DNA of 60,864 nt, taken from positions 1 to 60,864 of the forward strand of contig JANTHR010000004.1 of assembly GCA_024762315.1 (NCBI GenBank), in the 5' to 3' direction. This document shows, in pieces, positions 45,748-55,425 of the stretch. The position numbers and the translations under genes were made by a program. The DNA is from Sulfurovum sp. (lineage in GTDB: Bacteria; Campylobacterota; Campylobacteria; Campylobacterales; Sulfurovaceae). The notes below the pieces were generated by a model. The model searched no databases. It was not told the DNA's origin and saw only the letters and a list, made by a program, of their open reading frames with translations. Every line of letters begins with the position of its first letter. Position 1 is the first letter of the stretch.

Positions 45748-46425
45748 CTATACTCTATCGGTTAAAAGGTACCCTACACCGCGAATAGGCTTGATGTAGC
45801 TGTGGTCAGGATCAATTTTTGCGATCTTCTGTCGTATACGTGAAATGATCACATCAATATTTTTAATGGAGCTGTCATCATCAATATGTTCACTCTCGTA
45901 AAGCAGCTGCTCCCTTGAAACCGAACCGTTCTTATGCTGAATAAGCATAGAGAGAATATCATACTCCGCAGCTGTCAGATCCAGGAATTCGCCCTTAAAA
46001 CGAATGGAACGTGCATTTGGGTCTGCGACAAAAAGCTCCTCTTTTGCTTTAGGCTTCTCTTCTACACTGTGCGTACGCCGCAATATCGTTTTGATCCGTG
46101 TGACCAACTCTCTTGGATCATAGGGCTTGGGCATATAATCATCTGCTCCGCGTTCAAGGCCTATGACTTTATCGGTAATATCATCCCGAGCAGACGAAAT
46201 AATAATGGGAATACTTGTTATCTCTCTGATCTTCGGGATCACTTCCAATCCATCCATTCCCGGCAAAGTCAGATCCAGAATGATCAGGTCAAAATCATGT
46301 TGCGTGAGCAAAGAGAGCCCAATATACGGATCCTCAGCACCTATCACTTCCATATCATACTTTGTAAGATAATTGGTCAAGATAAGTGCCAATTCCGGGT
46401 CATCTTCTATAATGAGTATTTTTAT
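45748..46425 (-). CDS. OmpR-family response regulator, ArsR-like, with a non-canonical start
   Basis: The receiver domain must begin ILIIEDDPE, but no ATG, GTG or TTG lies in frame between that point and the upstream TAA. The best start is ATA at 46425 (or ATC at 46428), 9 or 6 nt after AAAGGA. From there the protein has about 225 residues: receiver with Asp51 in LIILDLTLPGMDG, then an OmpR winged helix ending IRGVGYLL. A TTG at 46392 would remove the first strand and the acidic pocket. Confidence 0.82.
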   Translation of the reverse strand: MKILIIEDDPELALILTNYLTKYDMEVIGAEDPYIGLSLLTQHDFDLIILDLTLPGMDGLEVIPKIREITSIPIIISSARDDITDKVIGLERGADDYMPKPYDPRELVTRIKTILRRTHSVEEKPKAKEELFVADPNARSIRFKGEFLDLTAAEYDILSMLIQHKNGSVSREQLLYESEHIDDDSSIKNIDVIISRIRQKIAKIDPDHSYIKPIRGVGYLLTDRV

Positions 46426-46490
46426 GATCTTAAATCCTTTAGTTGAACTGATTGGTATATTTTAAACAAATAATGTTAATGGTTGTTTAA

Positions 46491-46518
46491 GGATACCTCC
46501 CTCCCCATGGAGTTACCC
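46491..46518. repeat. 10-bp hairpin between the response regulator and perM
   Basis: GGATACCTCC and GGAGTTACCC pair at nine of ten positions (one G-T) over an 8-nt loop. It sits just past the perM stop on the minus strand and upstream of the regulator. No T tract follows; a structured transcript end or regulatory site is possible. Confidence 0.5.
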
Positions 46519-46521
46519 TAA

Positions 46522-47541
46522 CTACTTCTCCGAATAATCCAGATAGACCTTTGTGATCGCGATCACAAATGAAGTAACTGCCGGCCCCAGGATCATTCCC
46601 CAGAAACCATAGGTACTCATCCCTGCCAGGATAGAGAAAAATATGACAATGGGATTGATCTGCATCGTACTTTTAAGGAAATCCTCCTTAATGACCTTGA
46701 TGATCATCGGCTTGACAAAAGTATCTGCAATGATAGAGATCATGATCACAGAATATGACGCAATAATGATCGCAGTTTGAGAGTCTATTTTGGTCCAGGC
46801 ATAAAGCGAGACCGGTGCCCAAACAATGATACCGCCTACAATAGGGATCAGTGAAGCAAACCCATAGATCACACCAAAAAGAAGTCCGTTAAATCCAAAA
46901 TAACTCACGATAATGCCAAACAGGAATCCTTCAAAGATCGCAGTGACGATAATAGAATAAAATACCACTTCCATCGTAGCAGAGACTTCCTGCATCATTT
47001 TTTCACCTTTGGCAGGGGTTGTCGGTAAAAGTTCCAGAATAGTGTCAAAAAAACGATTTCCGTAATAGTTAATAAAGAAGTAGAAAACCACGACAAAAAA
47101 CATATTCTTCATAAAACCAAACCCTACACTGCTTAGTGCGGTCATATAAGAAGTAGATTCCCTAATATAGCTTGTGATCTTTTCATCAGAAAGATATTGA
47201 TGGCTAAGCTCTTTGAGATAAGGTATCTCATCTATATACACTTTTACCACACCGATCGTATCTTTGATCCCTCCTCTGTCAAGCTCACTGATATAACTTA
47301 CTCCCGCCGTTGCCAAATAAACGATAGGTGCAAAAAGCAACAGACTTAACAACAGTGTGGAGATTGAAGCACTCATTTTCGATGAATTTGTAAAAGCAGC
47401 GAGTTTTTTGGTCAGGTTGAATGTTGCCATGGTAAGCAATATCGCGACTGTTATCGAAAGGATAAATGGCTTATATACAGAATAAGCACCCATAATCCCC
47501 AATACAAAAAGTGCTGTCACCAGCAGTGTTGTTTTATTCAT
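46522..47541 (-). CDS. AI-2E family transporter (PerM/YdiK-like)
   Basis: A 339-residue membrane protein with about eight helices of the UPF0118/AI-2E exporter family. The ATG at 47541 lies within the last codons of ruvB (8-bp overlap) and starts [20 protein letters not shown]. The family includes AI-2 exporters and Na+/H+ antiporters; the substrate here is unknown. Confidence 0.87.
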   Translation of the reverse strand: MNKTTLLVTALFVLGIMGAYSVYKPFILSITVAILLTMATFNLTKKLAAFTNSSKMSASISTLLLSLLLFAPIVYLATAGVSYISELDRGGIKDTIGVVKVYIDEIPYLKELSHQYLSDEKITSYIRESTSYMTALSSVGFGFMKNMFFVVVFYFFINYYGNRFFDTILELLPTTPAKGEKMMQEVSATMEVVFYSIIVTAIFEGFLFGIIVSYFGFNGLLFGVIYGFASLIPIVGGIIVWAPVSLYAWTKIDSQTAIIIASYSVIMISIIADTFVKPMIIKVIKEDFLKSTMQINPIVIFFSILAGMSTYGFWGMILGPAVTSFVIAITKVYLDYSEK

Positions 47542-48541
47542 CAAATAATCCCTGCTTACCGCCAAGATTAAAATGTTCATATGATTTTTGTGTGGCTATA
47601 CGTCCGCGTGCCGTTCTTTCTATGTAGCCATTGGCTATAAGGTAGGGTTCCAGAACATCTTCTATGGTTCCTTCATCTTCACTCAATGCTGCACCTATCG
47701 TACTGAGCCCCATCGGTTTATTTTTCGCAGACACCAGGAGTTCCAAGAGTTGTATATCCTGTTCATCAAATCCAAGAGAGTTCACCCCAAGTTCATCCAA
47801 TGCATACCTGGCACGCTCCAATGTCACTACTTCCTCATTGGCTACTTCAGAAAAATCTCTTACCCTTTTGAGCAAACGAAGTGCAATACGCGGCGTTCCC
47901 CTGCTTCTTCTGGCTATCTCCACAGAGGCTTTTTCCTGAGAAGGTTTTTCAAGCTTATGGGCAGCCTGCGCAACGATCTTCGCCAACTCTTCAGGTGTAT
48001 AGAACTGCATTCTAAAGTGCATTCCAAAACGCTCTCTCAACGGATTTGAAAGCATCCCTGCCCGTGTCGTTGCACCGATCAGGGTAAAACGCGGCAGATC
48101 GATCTTCACGGTTTGTGCTGCCGGACCCGAACCGATGATGATATCTAAACGAAAATCCTCCATTGCCGGATAGAGTATCTCTTCTATCGCAGGACTCATG
48201 CGATGGATCTCATCGATGAAGAGTATATCGCCCTCTTCAATATTCGTAAGCAGTGCAGCCAGGTCCCCTGCTTTTTCTATCATCGGGGCCGCTGTGGTTT
48301 TGATATTTGTATTCATCTCCGATGCAATAATGTTCGCCAGTGTCGTTTTACCCAAGCCGGGAGGACCGAAAAAAAGAATATGGTCCAGTGCCTCTTCTCT
48401 TTTTTTACTCGCTTCTATAAATACTTTGAGATTTTTTTTGATCTTCTCCTGGCCTATATACTCATCCCATGAACTAGGGCGAAGTGTGGCTTCATAGGAA
48501 GTCTCTTCATCAAAACGTTCTATTTCGACCATCCGCTCCAT
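47534..48541 (-). CDS. ruvB: Holliday junction branch-migration ATPase RuvB
   Basis: A 335-residue AAA+ motor. Walker [10 protein letters not shown], Walker [10 protein letters not shown] and sensor [15 protein letters not shown] are followed by the RuvB winged helix (GGKQGLFDE at the end). ruvA and ruvC are not in the window. Its ATG overlaps the panB stop (TAATG). Confidence 0.98.
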   Translation of the reverse strand: MERMVEIERFDEETSYEATLRPSSWDEYIGQEKIKKNLKVFIEASKKREEALDHILFFGPPGLGKTTLANIIASEMNTNIKTTAAPMIEKAGDLAALLTNIEEGDILFIDEIHRMSPAIEEILYPAMEDFRLDIIIGSGPAAQTVKIDLPRFTLIGATTRAGMLSNPLRERFGMHFRMQFYTPEELAKIVAQAAHKLEKPSQEKASVEIARRSRGTPRIALRLLKRVRDFSEVANEEVVTLERARYALDELGVNSLGFDEQDIQLLELLVSAKNKPMGLSTIGAALSEDEGTIEDVLEPYLIANGYIERTARGRIATQKSYEHFNLGGKQGLFDE

Positions 48542-49353
48542 TAATACGTGTACTCCTCACTAGGGAACTCTCTGCTTTTCACTTCGTTTCTATAGGCTTC
48601 AAGTCCCTCTCTGACCTCTTTTGCACCATTACAGTACTGCTTGACGAATTTTGGTTTAAACGCTTCAAAGAAACCGAACATATCAGACCAGACAAGCACC
48701 TGTCCATCTGTGGTATTCCCCGCACCAATACCGATAGTAGGGACAGAAACTGCTTTGGTAACAGCCTCTGCTGCTTCACTCTTGACACCTTCTACAACAA
48801 TAGCGAACACACCTGCAGCCTCAAGTGCCTTGGCATCTTCCACAAGTGTATCAATATCTGCCTGGTCTTTCCCTCTTATCCTGTATCCGCCATCACTTCT
48901 TAGAAACTGCGGCATCAGTCCTATGTGTCCAAGGACGGCAATGGAGTTTTGGGTAAGCGCTTCAACAATGTGTGCCCGCTCCTTTCCTCCTTCTATCTTT
49001 ACCGCCTGTGCTTCGGTCTCCTGATAGGCCCTTGTTGCATTTTTTACCGCAACTTCTGCCGAAGTATACGTACCAAAAGGCATATCCAGTACGATCAACG
49101 GCAACTTGGCTCCGTTGCATACGGCCTGAGTATGGTAGATCATCTGGTCCATCGTGGCTGAAAGTGTATCTTCTTTGCCAAGAAAACTCATATTGAGGCT
49201 GTCGCCTACCAATATCATCTCTACTTCACCGTCAAAAAGCTGTGCAAAGAGTGCATCATACGCTGTCACCATTGTAATGGGCTCTACACCTTTCATCTTT
49301 GCTATCGTTGTCAAAGTCACTTTTTTTTCTATCTTAGGGGTATGAATACTCAT
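48541..49353 (-). CDS. panB: ketopantoate hydroxymethyltransferase PanB
   Basis: A 270-residue enzyme of pantothenate synthesis. [21 protein letters not shown] (metal site) and LDMPFGTY are signature motifs; KIEGG and [10 protein letters not shown] complete the active site. It heads the panB-ruvB-perM run and is divergent from trpA. Confidence 0.97.
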   Translation of the reverse strand: MSIHTPKIEKKVTLTTIAKMKGVEPITMVTAYDALFAQLFDGEVEMILVGDSLNMSFLGKEDTLSATMDQMIYHTQAVCNGAKLPLIVLDMPFGTYTSAEVAVKNATRAYQETEAQAVKIEGGKERAHIVEALTQNSIAVLGHIGLMPQFLRSDGGYRIRGKDQADIDTLVEDAKALEAAGVFAIVVEGVKSEAAEAVTKAVSVPTIGIGAGNTTDGQVLVWSDMFGFFEAFKPKFVKQYCNGAKEVREGLEAYRNEVKSREFPSEEYTY

Positions 49354-49465
49354 CTGTCTTTAGCGTCCCGTCTATATTTTTACTCATTTTATCATATAAT
49401 GTTGAAAATTATACAAAAAGAGTTTCATTTGATAATAATTAAAATAAAATACAGGGAGGCACTAA

Positions 49466-50215
49466 ATGCCGAATCGTAAAAAATTGGTTGCATACATTAC
49501 GACGGGATTCCCCTCTTTAGACTTCACTGTTGATGCTGCACTCGCTTTGGCAGAAGCAGGCGTAGATACTTTAGAGCTCGGTATGCCTTTCTCCGATCCT
49601 GTTGCAGACGGTCCTGTGATCGAAGCAGCCAACCTCAAAGCACTGCAAAACGGGTTTAAACTTGATCATCTCTTTGAAGCCTCTGCAAAGATCGCTCCAC
49701 AGATAGATACGTTATGGATGGGATACTTTAATCCTTTTTACCACAAAGGTATAGACAGGTTCATTACTGAAGCTATAAAAACAGGCGTGAACGGTTTTAT
49801 CATTCCTGACTTGCCTTTTGAAGAAGCCAAGCCCTATAAATCGGCCATAGAAGCAGCAGGGCTTGACCTCATCGATTTCATTGCACCTACAGATTCCAAG
49901 GCACGTATAGAACAGATCGTTAAAGATGCGAAAAAATTCATCTATCTTGTTGCGTATGCCGGCATCACGGGAGCAGGTAAAAGCGAAGACCTTAAGGAGA
50001 TAGTCAACGATATCAAAACATTCACCGATACACCTGTATATGTAGGGTTCGGGGTGGACCAGAATACAGCCCAAAAGAAAGCTCAGGGCGTTGACGGTGT
50101 TATTGTCGGTTCTGCATTTGTCAAAGTGTTGCTGGATGAGAGTTTGAGCAATACACAGAAGATCAGCAGGATCTCTGCTATTGCCAAAGAGATAAAAGAA
50201 AAGATCAATCTTTGA
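49466..50215 (+). CDS. trpA: tryptophan synthase alpha chain TrpA
   Basis: A 249-residue subunit that splits indole-3-glycerol phosphate. Catalytic Glu37 (TLELGMPFSDP) and Asp48 (VADGP) are present, with GITGAGK and VGFGVDQ phosphate loops. A strong GGGAGG ribosome-binding site precedes the ATG. No other trp gene is nearby, so it is unlinked from trpB here. Confidence 0.96.
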   Translation: MPNRKKLVAYITTGFPSLDFTVDAALALAEAGVDTLELGMPFSDPVADGPVIEAANLKALQNGFKLDHLFEASAKIAPQIDTLWMGYFNPFYHKGIDRFITEAIKTGVNGFIIPDLPFEEAKPYKSAIEAAGLDLIDFIAPTDSKARIEQIVKDAKKFIYLVAYAGITGAGKSEDLKEIVNDIKTFTDTPVYVGFGVDQNTAQKKAQGVDGVIVGSAFVKVLLDESLSNTQKISRISAIAKEIKEKINL

Positions 50216-50239
50216 TCTTTTAAAATGAGTATCTGAAAA

Positions 50240-50833
50240 CTAAGGTAAAGTTTTCAACTTTTTGAAATCAATCGCTTTTGCATATGCTTTGAGTTCATCA
50301 GGCGAGACCTTTTGCCCTTCTATTTTGACCAAAAAACGCTTAGCTACAACAATGGTGATCTCACCATTTTGTCCCTCTTCATTATATTTTACGATCGCTT
50401 TTTCCCTATTGATACGTTCCAGCTTTCCACCATCGGCTGTGGCGAACATCGGATTGGAAAATATACCCATCATACTCTGCATAAGCGGAGAATCTGTAAT
50501 GATCTCGATCTTGATCCAGGATGAACCTTTTTTATATTTTCTGGAAGTTGATATGCCTCCGCCGAACATCGCTGAACCGGCTGTTTGCGATTGTGCTTTT
50601 TCTGCACTCCATCCTGCAAGTGCTTCAGGAAGATAAGCTTCCAGCCCTTTACTCTTTTTTTGCTGGATAAGTTGCAAAACATAATTCAGGTCTTCCACTG
50701 CAGCGCCATACTCCCCCTTTTCATAAGATTTGATGACTTCATTCAATGTATCAACGACATCATCGGCACTCGCAACCGTTAAAAGTGAAGCAAGAAGAAG
50801 CGGGGCCCAAACCAGTGTTTTAAAAGTTTTCAT
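50240..50833 (-). CDS. hypothetical periplasmic protein
   Basis: A 197-residue protein with a signal peptide (hydrophobic 6-22, cleavage after VASA). A helical segment (EVIKSYEKGEYGAAVEDLN, resembling a single TPR-like hairpin) and a beta-rich second half follow. Conserved-looking but not recognised. It lies between trpA and lgt and is convergent with trpA. Confidence 0.78.
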   Translation of the reverse strand: MKTFKTLVWAPLLLASLLTVASADDVVDTLNEVIKSYEKGEYGAAVEDLNYVLQLIQQKKSKGLEAYLPEALAGWSAEKAQSQTAGSAMFGGGISTSRKYKKGSSWIKIEIITDSPLMQSMMGIFSNPMFATADGGKLERINREKAIVKYNEEGQNGEITIVVAKRFLVKIEGQKVSPDELKAYAKAIDFKKLKTLP

Positions 50834-50996
50834 GAAGATCCTCCTTTAATTTGATATTTTTTATTATTGCATAGTCCATGTAAAGCCGTTCTTAAAAAGA
50901 AATTGCTCAAATATGTGACTCGATCATACTGCTCATTCAAATGATTTATCCGGAAAGTTTATTGTCTTTTGAAAATCCCTATTAAACAATTTAAAG

Positions 50997-51002
50997 TATA
51001 AT
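50997..51002 (+). promoter_or_regulatory. putative -10 element upstream of lgt
   Basis: A perfect TATAAT lies 30 nt before the lgt ATG in AT-rich sequence. There is no good -35 at the usual distance (a TTGAAA is about 22 nt away), which is common for Campylobacterota promoters with a weak -35. Confidence 0.5.
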
Positions 51003-51031
51003 ACAAACAATTATAATTAAGGCATATTTAA

Positions 51032-51829
51032 ATGGAACATTTTATATGGAACGTCAACCCGAATATCTTAGAGTTGGGTCCCCTGCAGCTTCGTTGGTAC
51101 GGACTTCTTTTTGTAGGTTCTTTTTTTCTTGGGCTGATGATACTTCAATGGGTCTATAAACGTGAAGGTAAAGACCCTGCCGTCCTTGATAACTTGCTTA
51201 TTTACATCATGGTCGGTGCGGTCGTAGGTGCTCGTCTCATGCACTGTTTTGCCTACGAACCGGACTTTTACCTCTCACATCCTCTTGAGATACTCAAAGT
51301 GTGGAAAGGCGGTCTGGCAAGCCATGGCGGATTACTGGGAGTCCTGGTAGCACTCTATGTTTTTGCAAAAAAATATAATGAATCCTATATGTGGCTACTC
51401 TCTCGTGTAGCCATACCAGGTGCACTCACTGCGGCTTTTGTACGGTTCGGTAATCTCTTTAATTCCGAGATACTCGGTCTGCCCAGCGACAAACCCTGGG
51501 CGATCATCTTCTCACGTGTAGATATGGTACCACGCCATCCCGTGCAGCTTTACGAAGCATTTTCCTACTTGATACTGCTGCTACTGCTTGTTGCTGTCTA
51601 TCGTAAAGTCACACCAGCATTTGCCACCAGGATCCTTCCCGGTATCTTTCTTACCTATATGTTCATTGTCCGTTTTTTGCTGGAATATACAAAAACACGC
51701 CAGGCGGATTATACGACGTCCCTTCCTTTTACTACGGGGCAGATGTTAAGCATGCCTTTTGTTTTAGTTGGTATAGTATGGATAATATGGGCATTGAAAA
51801 ATACCCAAAAGGATGCAACAAAGGGCTGA
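51032..51829 (+). CDS. lgt: prolipoprotein diacylglyceryl transferase Lgt
   Basis: A 265-residue inner-membrane enzyme that transfers diacylglycerol to the lipobox Cys. RWYGLLFVGSFFLG, ASHGGLLG and RFGNLFNSEILG are conserved motifs. Seven helices are visible. The activase gene begins 1 nt after its stop. Confidence 0.95.
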   Translation: MEHFIWNVNPNILELGPLQLRWYGLLFVGSFFLGLMILQWVYKREGKDPAVLDNLLIYIMVGAVVGARLMHCFAYEPDFYLSHPLEILKVWKGGLASHGGLLGVLVALYVFAKKYNESYMWLLSRVAIPGALTAAFVRFGNLFNSEILGLPSDKPWAIIFSRVDMVPRHPVQLYEAFSYLILLLLLVAVYRKVTPAFATRILPGIFLTYMFIVRFLLEYTKTRQADYTTSLPFTTGQMLSMPFVLVGIVWIIWALKNTQKDATKG

Positions 51830-51830
51830 T

Positions 51831-54800
51831 ATGACCAAAAGAGTGATAGAGAAGTATGCACTTGGGATAGACATAGGTTCAACGACAGTCAAGTATGTAC
51901 TGTGTGATGAGCACTTCAATATCATTGCCAAAGCCTATACTGCACACGACACCAAACAGGCCCCTACCCTTTTACGCCTCCTCGAAGAACTCTCCCAAAC
52001 CCATAAAAATGCTTATGATGCCATTGACAAAGTCTATATTACCGGTTCAGGTGCCTCTCGTATCGCTCCCACCATCAACGCACGTTTTGTTCAGGAAGTC
52101 AATGCCGTAGTACTTGCAGTAGAACATCATCACCCCGATGTCAATGCAGTCGTGGAACTTGGCGGACAGGATGCAAAGATCATCCACTTTAAAGAGGGGA
52201 AAGACGGCAAGAAGACCGTACTTACCTCCATGAACGACAAATGTGCCTCAGGTACAGGTGCCACCATAGAAAAATGTACCATGAAAGTAGGTATGGAGAG
52301 TGATGATGTACAAAAACTCGCTTTCCAAACAGACAAACTCCACCATGTCGCAGCCAAATGCGGGGTCTTTGCCGAAACAGACATCGTTAACCTGGTCAAA
52401 ACTTCCGTACCCTCCAATGAGATCATGAACTCCCTTGCAGATGCCATTGTGATGCAAAACCTCACGGTTCTGACACGCGGTAATACCCTGATGCCAAAAG
52501 TGCTTTTACTTGGAGGTCCCAATACCTACCTGCCGTTCCTACAGGAGTGTTGGCGTATGCGCATCTCTGAGCTTTGGGACGAGAGAGATGTTGCATACGA
52601 TAAAGAGAAGCTTGATGAACTCATTATCGTACCTGAAAATGCACAGTATTATGCCGCTTTGGGGGCGGTGATATTTGGAGAGGGTGAGTCCAACCATGAA
52701 AAAACTTTTTCAGGCCTTATCCAACTCAAAACACTGGTCGATACCGGCGGTACCATGCAAAATGACAATAACGATACCCCCCTGGTCTCTACTCCCGAAG
52801 AGCTAAAGGCCTTTAGGGATGCATACACCATCAAACCTTTTACACCGCCTTTGCTCACTGAAAGAACAACCTGTTTTTTGGGTATTGACGGAGGCTCAAC
52901 CTCATCTAAAGCAGTGCTCTGTGATGAAAAGGGAGAGCTTCTCTTAAAAGTCTATCAGCTATCCAAAGGTAACCCCATAGAAGACACCCTTGAGTTACTT
53001 GAAAAGATAAAACAACAGGACCCGAACAATTTTTATGATATTAAAGGCTTGGGAGTAACAGGTTATGCTGCTGATGTGCTGGGAGGAGCACTGAAAGCGG
53101 ATGCGAACATTATCGAGACCATTGCCCACATGAAAAGTGCCCAAAAAGCATTTGGAAAGAGCATTAATGTCATCTGTGATATTGGAGGACAGGACATCAA
53201 AGTGCTTTTTCTGGAGAACGGCATGATGAAGAATTTCCGTCTATCCAACCAGTGTTCCGCAGGGAACGGTATGCTGCTTCAAAGCATGGCAAAACAGTTC
53301 GGTGTACCTATAGAAGGCTTCGCCGATGTCGCCTTTTCAGCCAAAAAGGCTCCAAAATTTAACTATGGCTGTGCCGTATTTTTAGATACTGACAGGGTAA
53401 ACTTCCAAAAAGAGGGCTATACCAAAGAAGAACTTTTTGCCGGTATTTCAAAGGTCTTGCCTAAAAATGTCTGGCAGTATGTGGTGCAGGCTCCGAATCT
53501 TGCAGCCTTTGGAGACCATTTTGTTCTGCAGGGGGGAACCCAGTACAATCAGGCGGCACTTAAAGCACAGGTGGACTACATCAAAGAGAAGGTACCGGAT
53601 GCCAGAATAGACGTACACCCCCATCCGGGAGAAGCCGGTGCCTACGGTGCAGCCTTGGAAGCCAAAGATGTAGTGGCACAAAAAGGCTATGCGACTTTTG
53701 TCGGTCTGGAAGAAGCACTGCAAATGACCTACACCTCCAAAACCGATGAGAGTACGCGCTGTCACTTCTGCACGATCAACTGTTCTCGCACCTTCATTGA
53801 TACGCAGACACCCTCTTCGGACACAGTCCGTTACATCGCAGGGTTTTCATGTGAAGACGGTACGGTTGAATCTTCAGAAGCCTTCAAAGCACTTAAAAGC
53901 AGCAGAAAATCTTTACAACAGAGCGTACCAAACCTAGTAAAAAAAGAATCCACCAAACTCTTTGCTCCACTCTACGCCATAGAGCCAAAACCTACTGCCG
54001 ATATGCGCATCAAAGAACAGCAGATCAAGGTTACTTTAGGCGGCTGGGGACCGACACTGAGACGCAAGGTACAAAGGGCATTCCAAACAAGCTCCCAAAA
54101 AGATGCAGAGTACAGACAAACCCTCAGGATCGCCATTCCAAAAGTACTCAACATCTACTCTTTGGCACCGTTTATACGTACCTATCTTGAAGCACTCGAT
54201 ATCGATTCCCTGAATATCCAGTTTTCCGGTTTCTCTAACGAAGATATGTATCTGGAAGGGGCTAAATACGGTTCTGTGGATTCCTGTTATCCTGCTAAAG
54301 TAGCTCAGTCTCATGTCTATTCACTGATGTACTCAAAAAAGTTTGCAAAAAAAGCCTTTGACTACCTCTGGTTCCCTGCGGTGACAGAGCTTCCCGGCTA
54401 TGTCAAACACACAATGGGGCAAACCTCCTGCCCCATCGTCTCCGGCACTCCTAAAGTGGTCTATTCTGCTTTTACCAAGGAGAAAGATCTCTTTACAGAA
54501 AAAGGCATAGTGTATGTCGATGATGCACTTGATTTTGACAATGGTGATCTGTTGAAAAAGCAACTTTTTGCTACCTGGGGAAGCAAACTGCATATTACTG
54601 AAGACGAGAATAACTGGGCAGTAGAACAGGCATGGAAAGCGCTCGCTCAAAACGATAAAGAGATCATGGCTGAAGGCCGGGCACTCCTCGATGAAGCTGA
54701 AGAGAAAAATGAGATCGTCATCCTGCTGCTGGGGCGTCCCTACCACTCTGACCCTGGACTCAACCATGAAGTACTTGACGAGTTCCAGTCTTTGGGCTTT

Positions 54801-55232
54801 AAGACACTCTCCATGCGTGCCATCCCTAAGGACGAGGCATATCTTATGCGTTACTTTGGAGAAGATGTCAAAGAGGGGGTCATTGAATCCCCTTACGACA
54901 TTCGTGATGTCTGGGCAGAGAACTTCTCAACTAACTCCGCCCAAAAGGTCTGGGCGGCCAAATTTGCCGCACGTCATCCCAATGTAGCTGTACTTGACCT
55001 CAGCTCCTTCAAATGCGGCCATGATGCACCAACCTATGCCATTATCGACAAAATACTGGGTGCAAGCCGTACACCGCATTTGACACTGCATGACATCGAT
55101 GCGAACAAACCGGGTGGATCAATCAAAATACGGGTGAAGACGTTTGCCTATACACTTGAGCAGTACAAGCAAACGCTTACAAACCATAAGCATAGGGTGG
55201 ATTTATCTCCCAGAGAAGAGTTAACGGTATGA
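51831..55232 (+). CDS. acyl-CoA dehydratase activase-like protein, two ASKHA ATPase domains plus DUF2229
   Basis: A 1133-residue protein (ATG at 51831, just after lgt). Two tandem BadF/BcrA-type ATPase domains are visible: GIDIGSTTVKYVLCDE with CASGTGATIE and AAKCGVFAETDIV, and FLGIDGGSTSSKAVLCDE with CSAGNGMLL and GCAVFLDTDRV. Each has the Cys pair that normally holds a 4Fe-4S cluster between ATPase units. A Cys motif CHFCTINC and a DUF2229 region ending FKCGHDAPTYA follow. Activases of this type use ATP to give low-potential electrons to a partner. The partner is probably the next gene; the substrate is unknown. Confidence 0.88.
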   Translation: MTKRVIEKYALGIDIGSTTVKYVLCDEHFNIIAKAYTAHDTKQAPTLLRLLEELSQTHKNAYDAIDKVYITGSGASRIAPTINARFVQEVNAVVLAVEHHHPDVNAVVELGGQDAKIIHFKEGKDGKKTVLTSMNDKCASGTGATIEKCTMKVGMESDDVQKLAFQTDKLHHVAAKCGVFAETDIVNLVKTSVPSNEIMNSLADAIVMQNLTVLTRGNTLMPKVLLLGGPNTYLPFLQECWRMRISELWDERDVAYDKEKLDELIIVPENAQYYAALGAVIFGEGESNHEKTFSGLIQLKTLVDTGGTMQNDNNDTPLVSTPEELKAFRDAYTIKPFTPPLLTERTTCFLGIDGGSTSSKAVLCDEKGELLLKVYQLSKGNPIEDTLELLEKIKQQDPNNFYDIKGLGVTGYAADVLGGALKADANIIETIAHMKSAQKAFGKSINVICDIGGQDIKVLFLENGMMKNFRLSNQCSAGNGMLLQSMAKQFGVPIEGFADVAFSAKKAPKFNYGCAVFLDTDRVNFQKEGYTKEELFAGISKVLPKNVWQYVVQAPNLAAFGDHFVLQGGTQYNQAALKAQVDYIKEKVPDARIDVHPHPGEAGAYGAALEAKDVVAQKGYATFVGLEEALQMTYTSKTDESTRCHFCTINCSRTFIDTQTPSSDTVRYIAGFSCEDGTVESSEAFKALKSSRKSLQQSVPNLVKKESTKLFAPLYAIEPKPTADMRIKEQQIKVTLGGWGPTLRRKVQRAFQTSSQKDAEYRQTLRIAIPKVLNIYSLAPFIRTYLEALDIDSLNIQFSGFSNEDMYLEGAKYGSVDSCYPAKVAQSHVYSLMYSKKFAKKAFDYLWFPAVTELPGYVKHTMGQTSCPIVSGTPKVVYSAFTKEKDLFTEKGIVYVDDALDFDNGDLLKKQLFATWGSKLHITEDENNWAVEQAWKALAQNDKEIMAEGRALLDEAEEKNEIVILLLGRPYHSDPGLNHEVLDEFQSLGFKTLSMRAIPKDEAYLMRYFGEDVKEGVIESPYDIRDVWAENFSTNSAQKVWAAKFAARHPNVAVLDLSSFKCGHDAPTYAIIDKILGASRTPHLTLHDIDANKPGGSIKIRVKTFAYTLEQYKQTLTNHKHRVDLSPREELTV

Positions 55233-55343
55233 TCTTTTATTTACACAATAAAATATATTTTATGCATGTTTTCCTATTTAAAAAAGATAGCAGTTGCCAT
55301 TTGCAAGCACCTACTGTCGCTTGCATTTTCTTTTTTTTGGTTC

Positions 55344-55385
55344 GTTCTTTTTTCTTTGTTGCATCGACAAAGAAAAAAAATGAAC
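55344..55385. repeat. long hairpin between the activase and dehydratase-like genes
   Basis: GTTCTTTTTTCTTTG and the reverse-complement arm CAAAGAAAAAAAATGAAC form a long A/T-rich stem (small bulge) around TTGCATCGA. A second small inverted repeat GCAAGC/GCTTGC lies just before it. The element sits in a 193-nt spacer with no gene and could lower expression of the second gene or act as a partial terminator. Confidence 0.6.
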
Positions 55386-55425
55386 AAAGAAAGTTATACA
55401 TTCAATACAATACTGAAGGATAAAA

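Noticed and set aside
55229..55423. Short plus-strand ORFs in the spacer between the activase genes
   Set aside because: They translate the A/T hairpin into low-complexity residues and have no ribosome-binding site.
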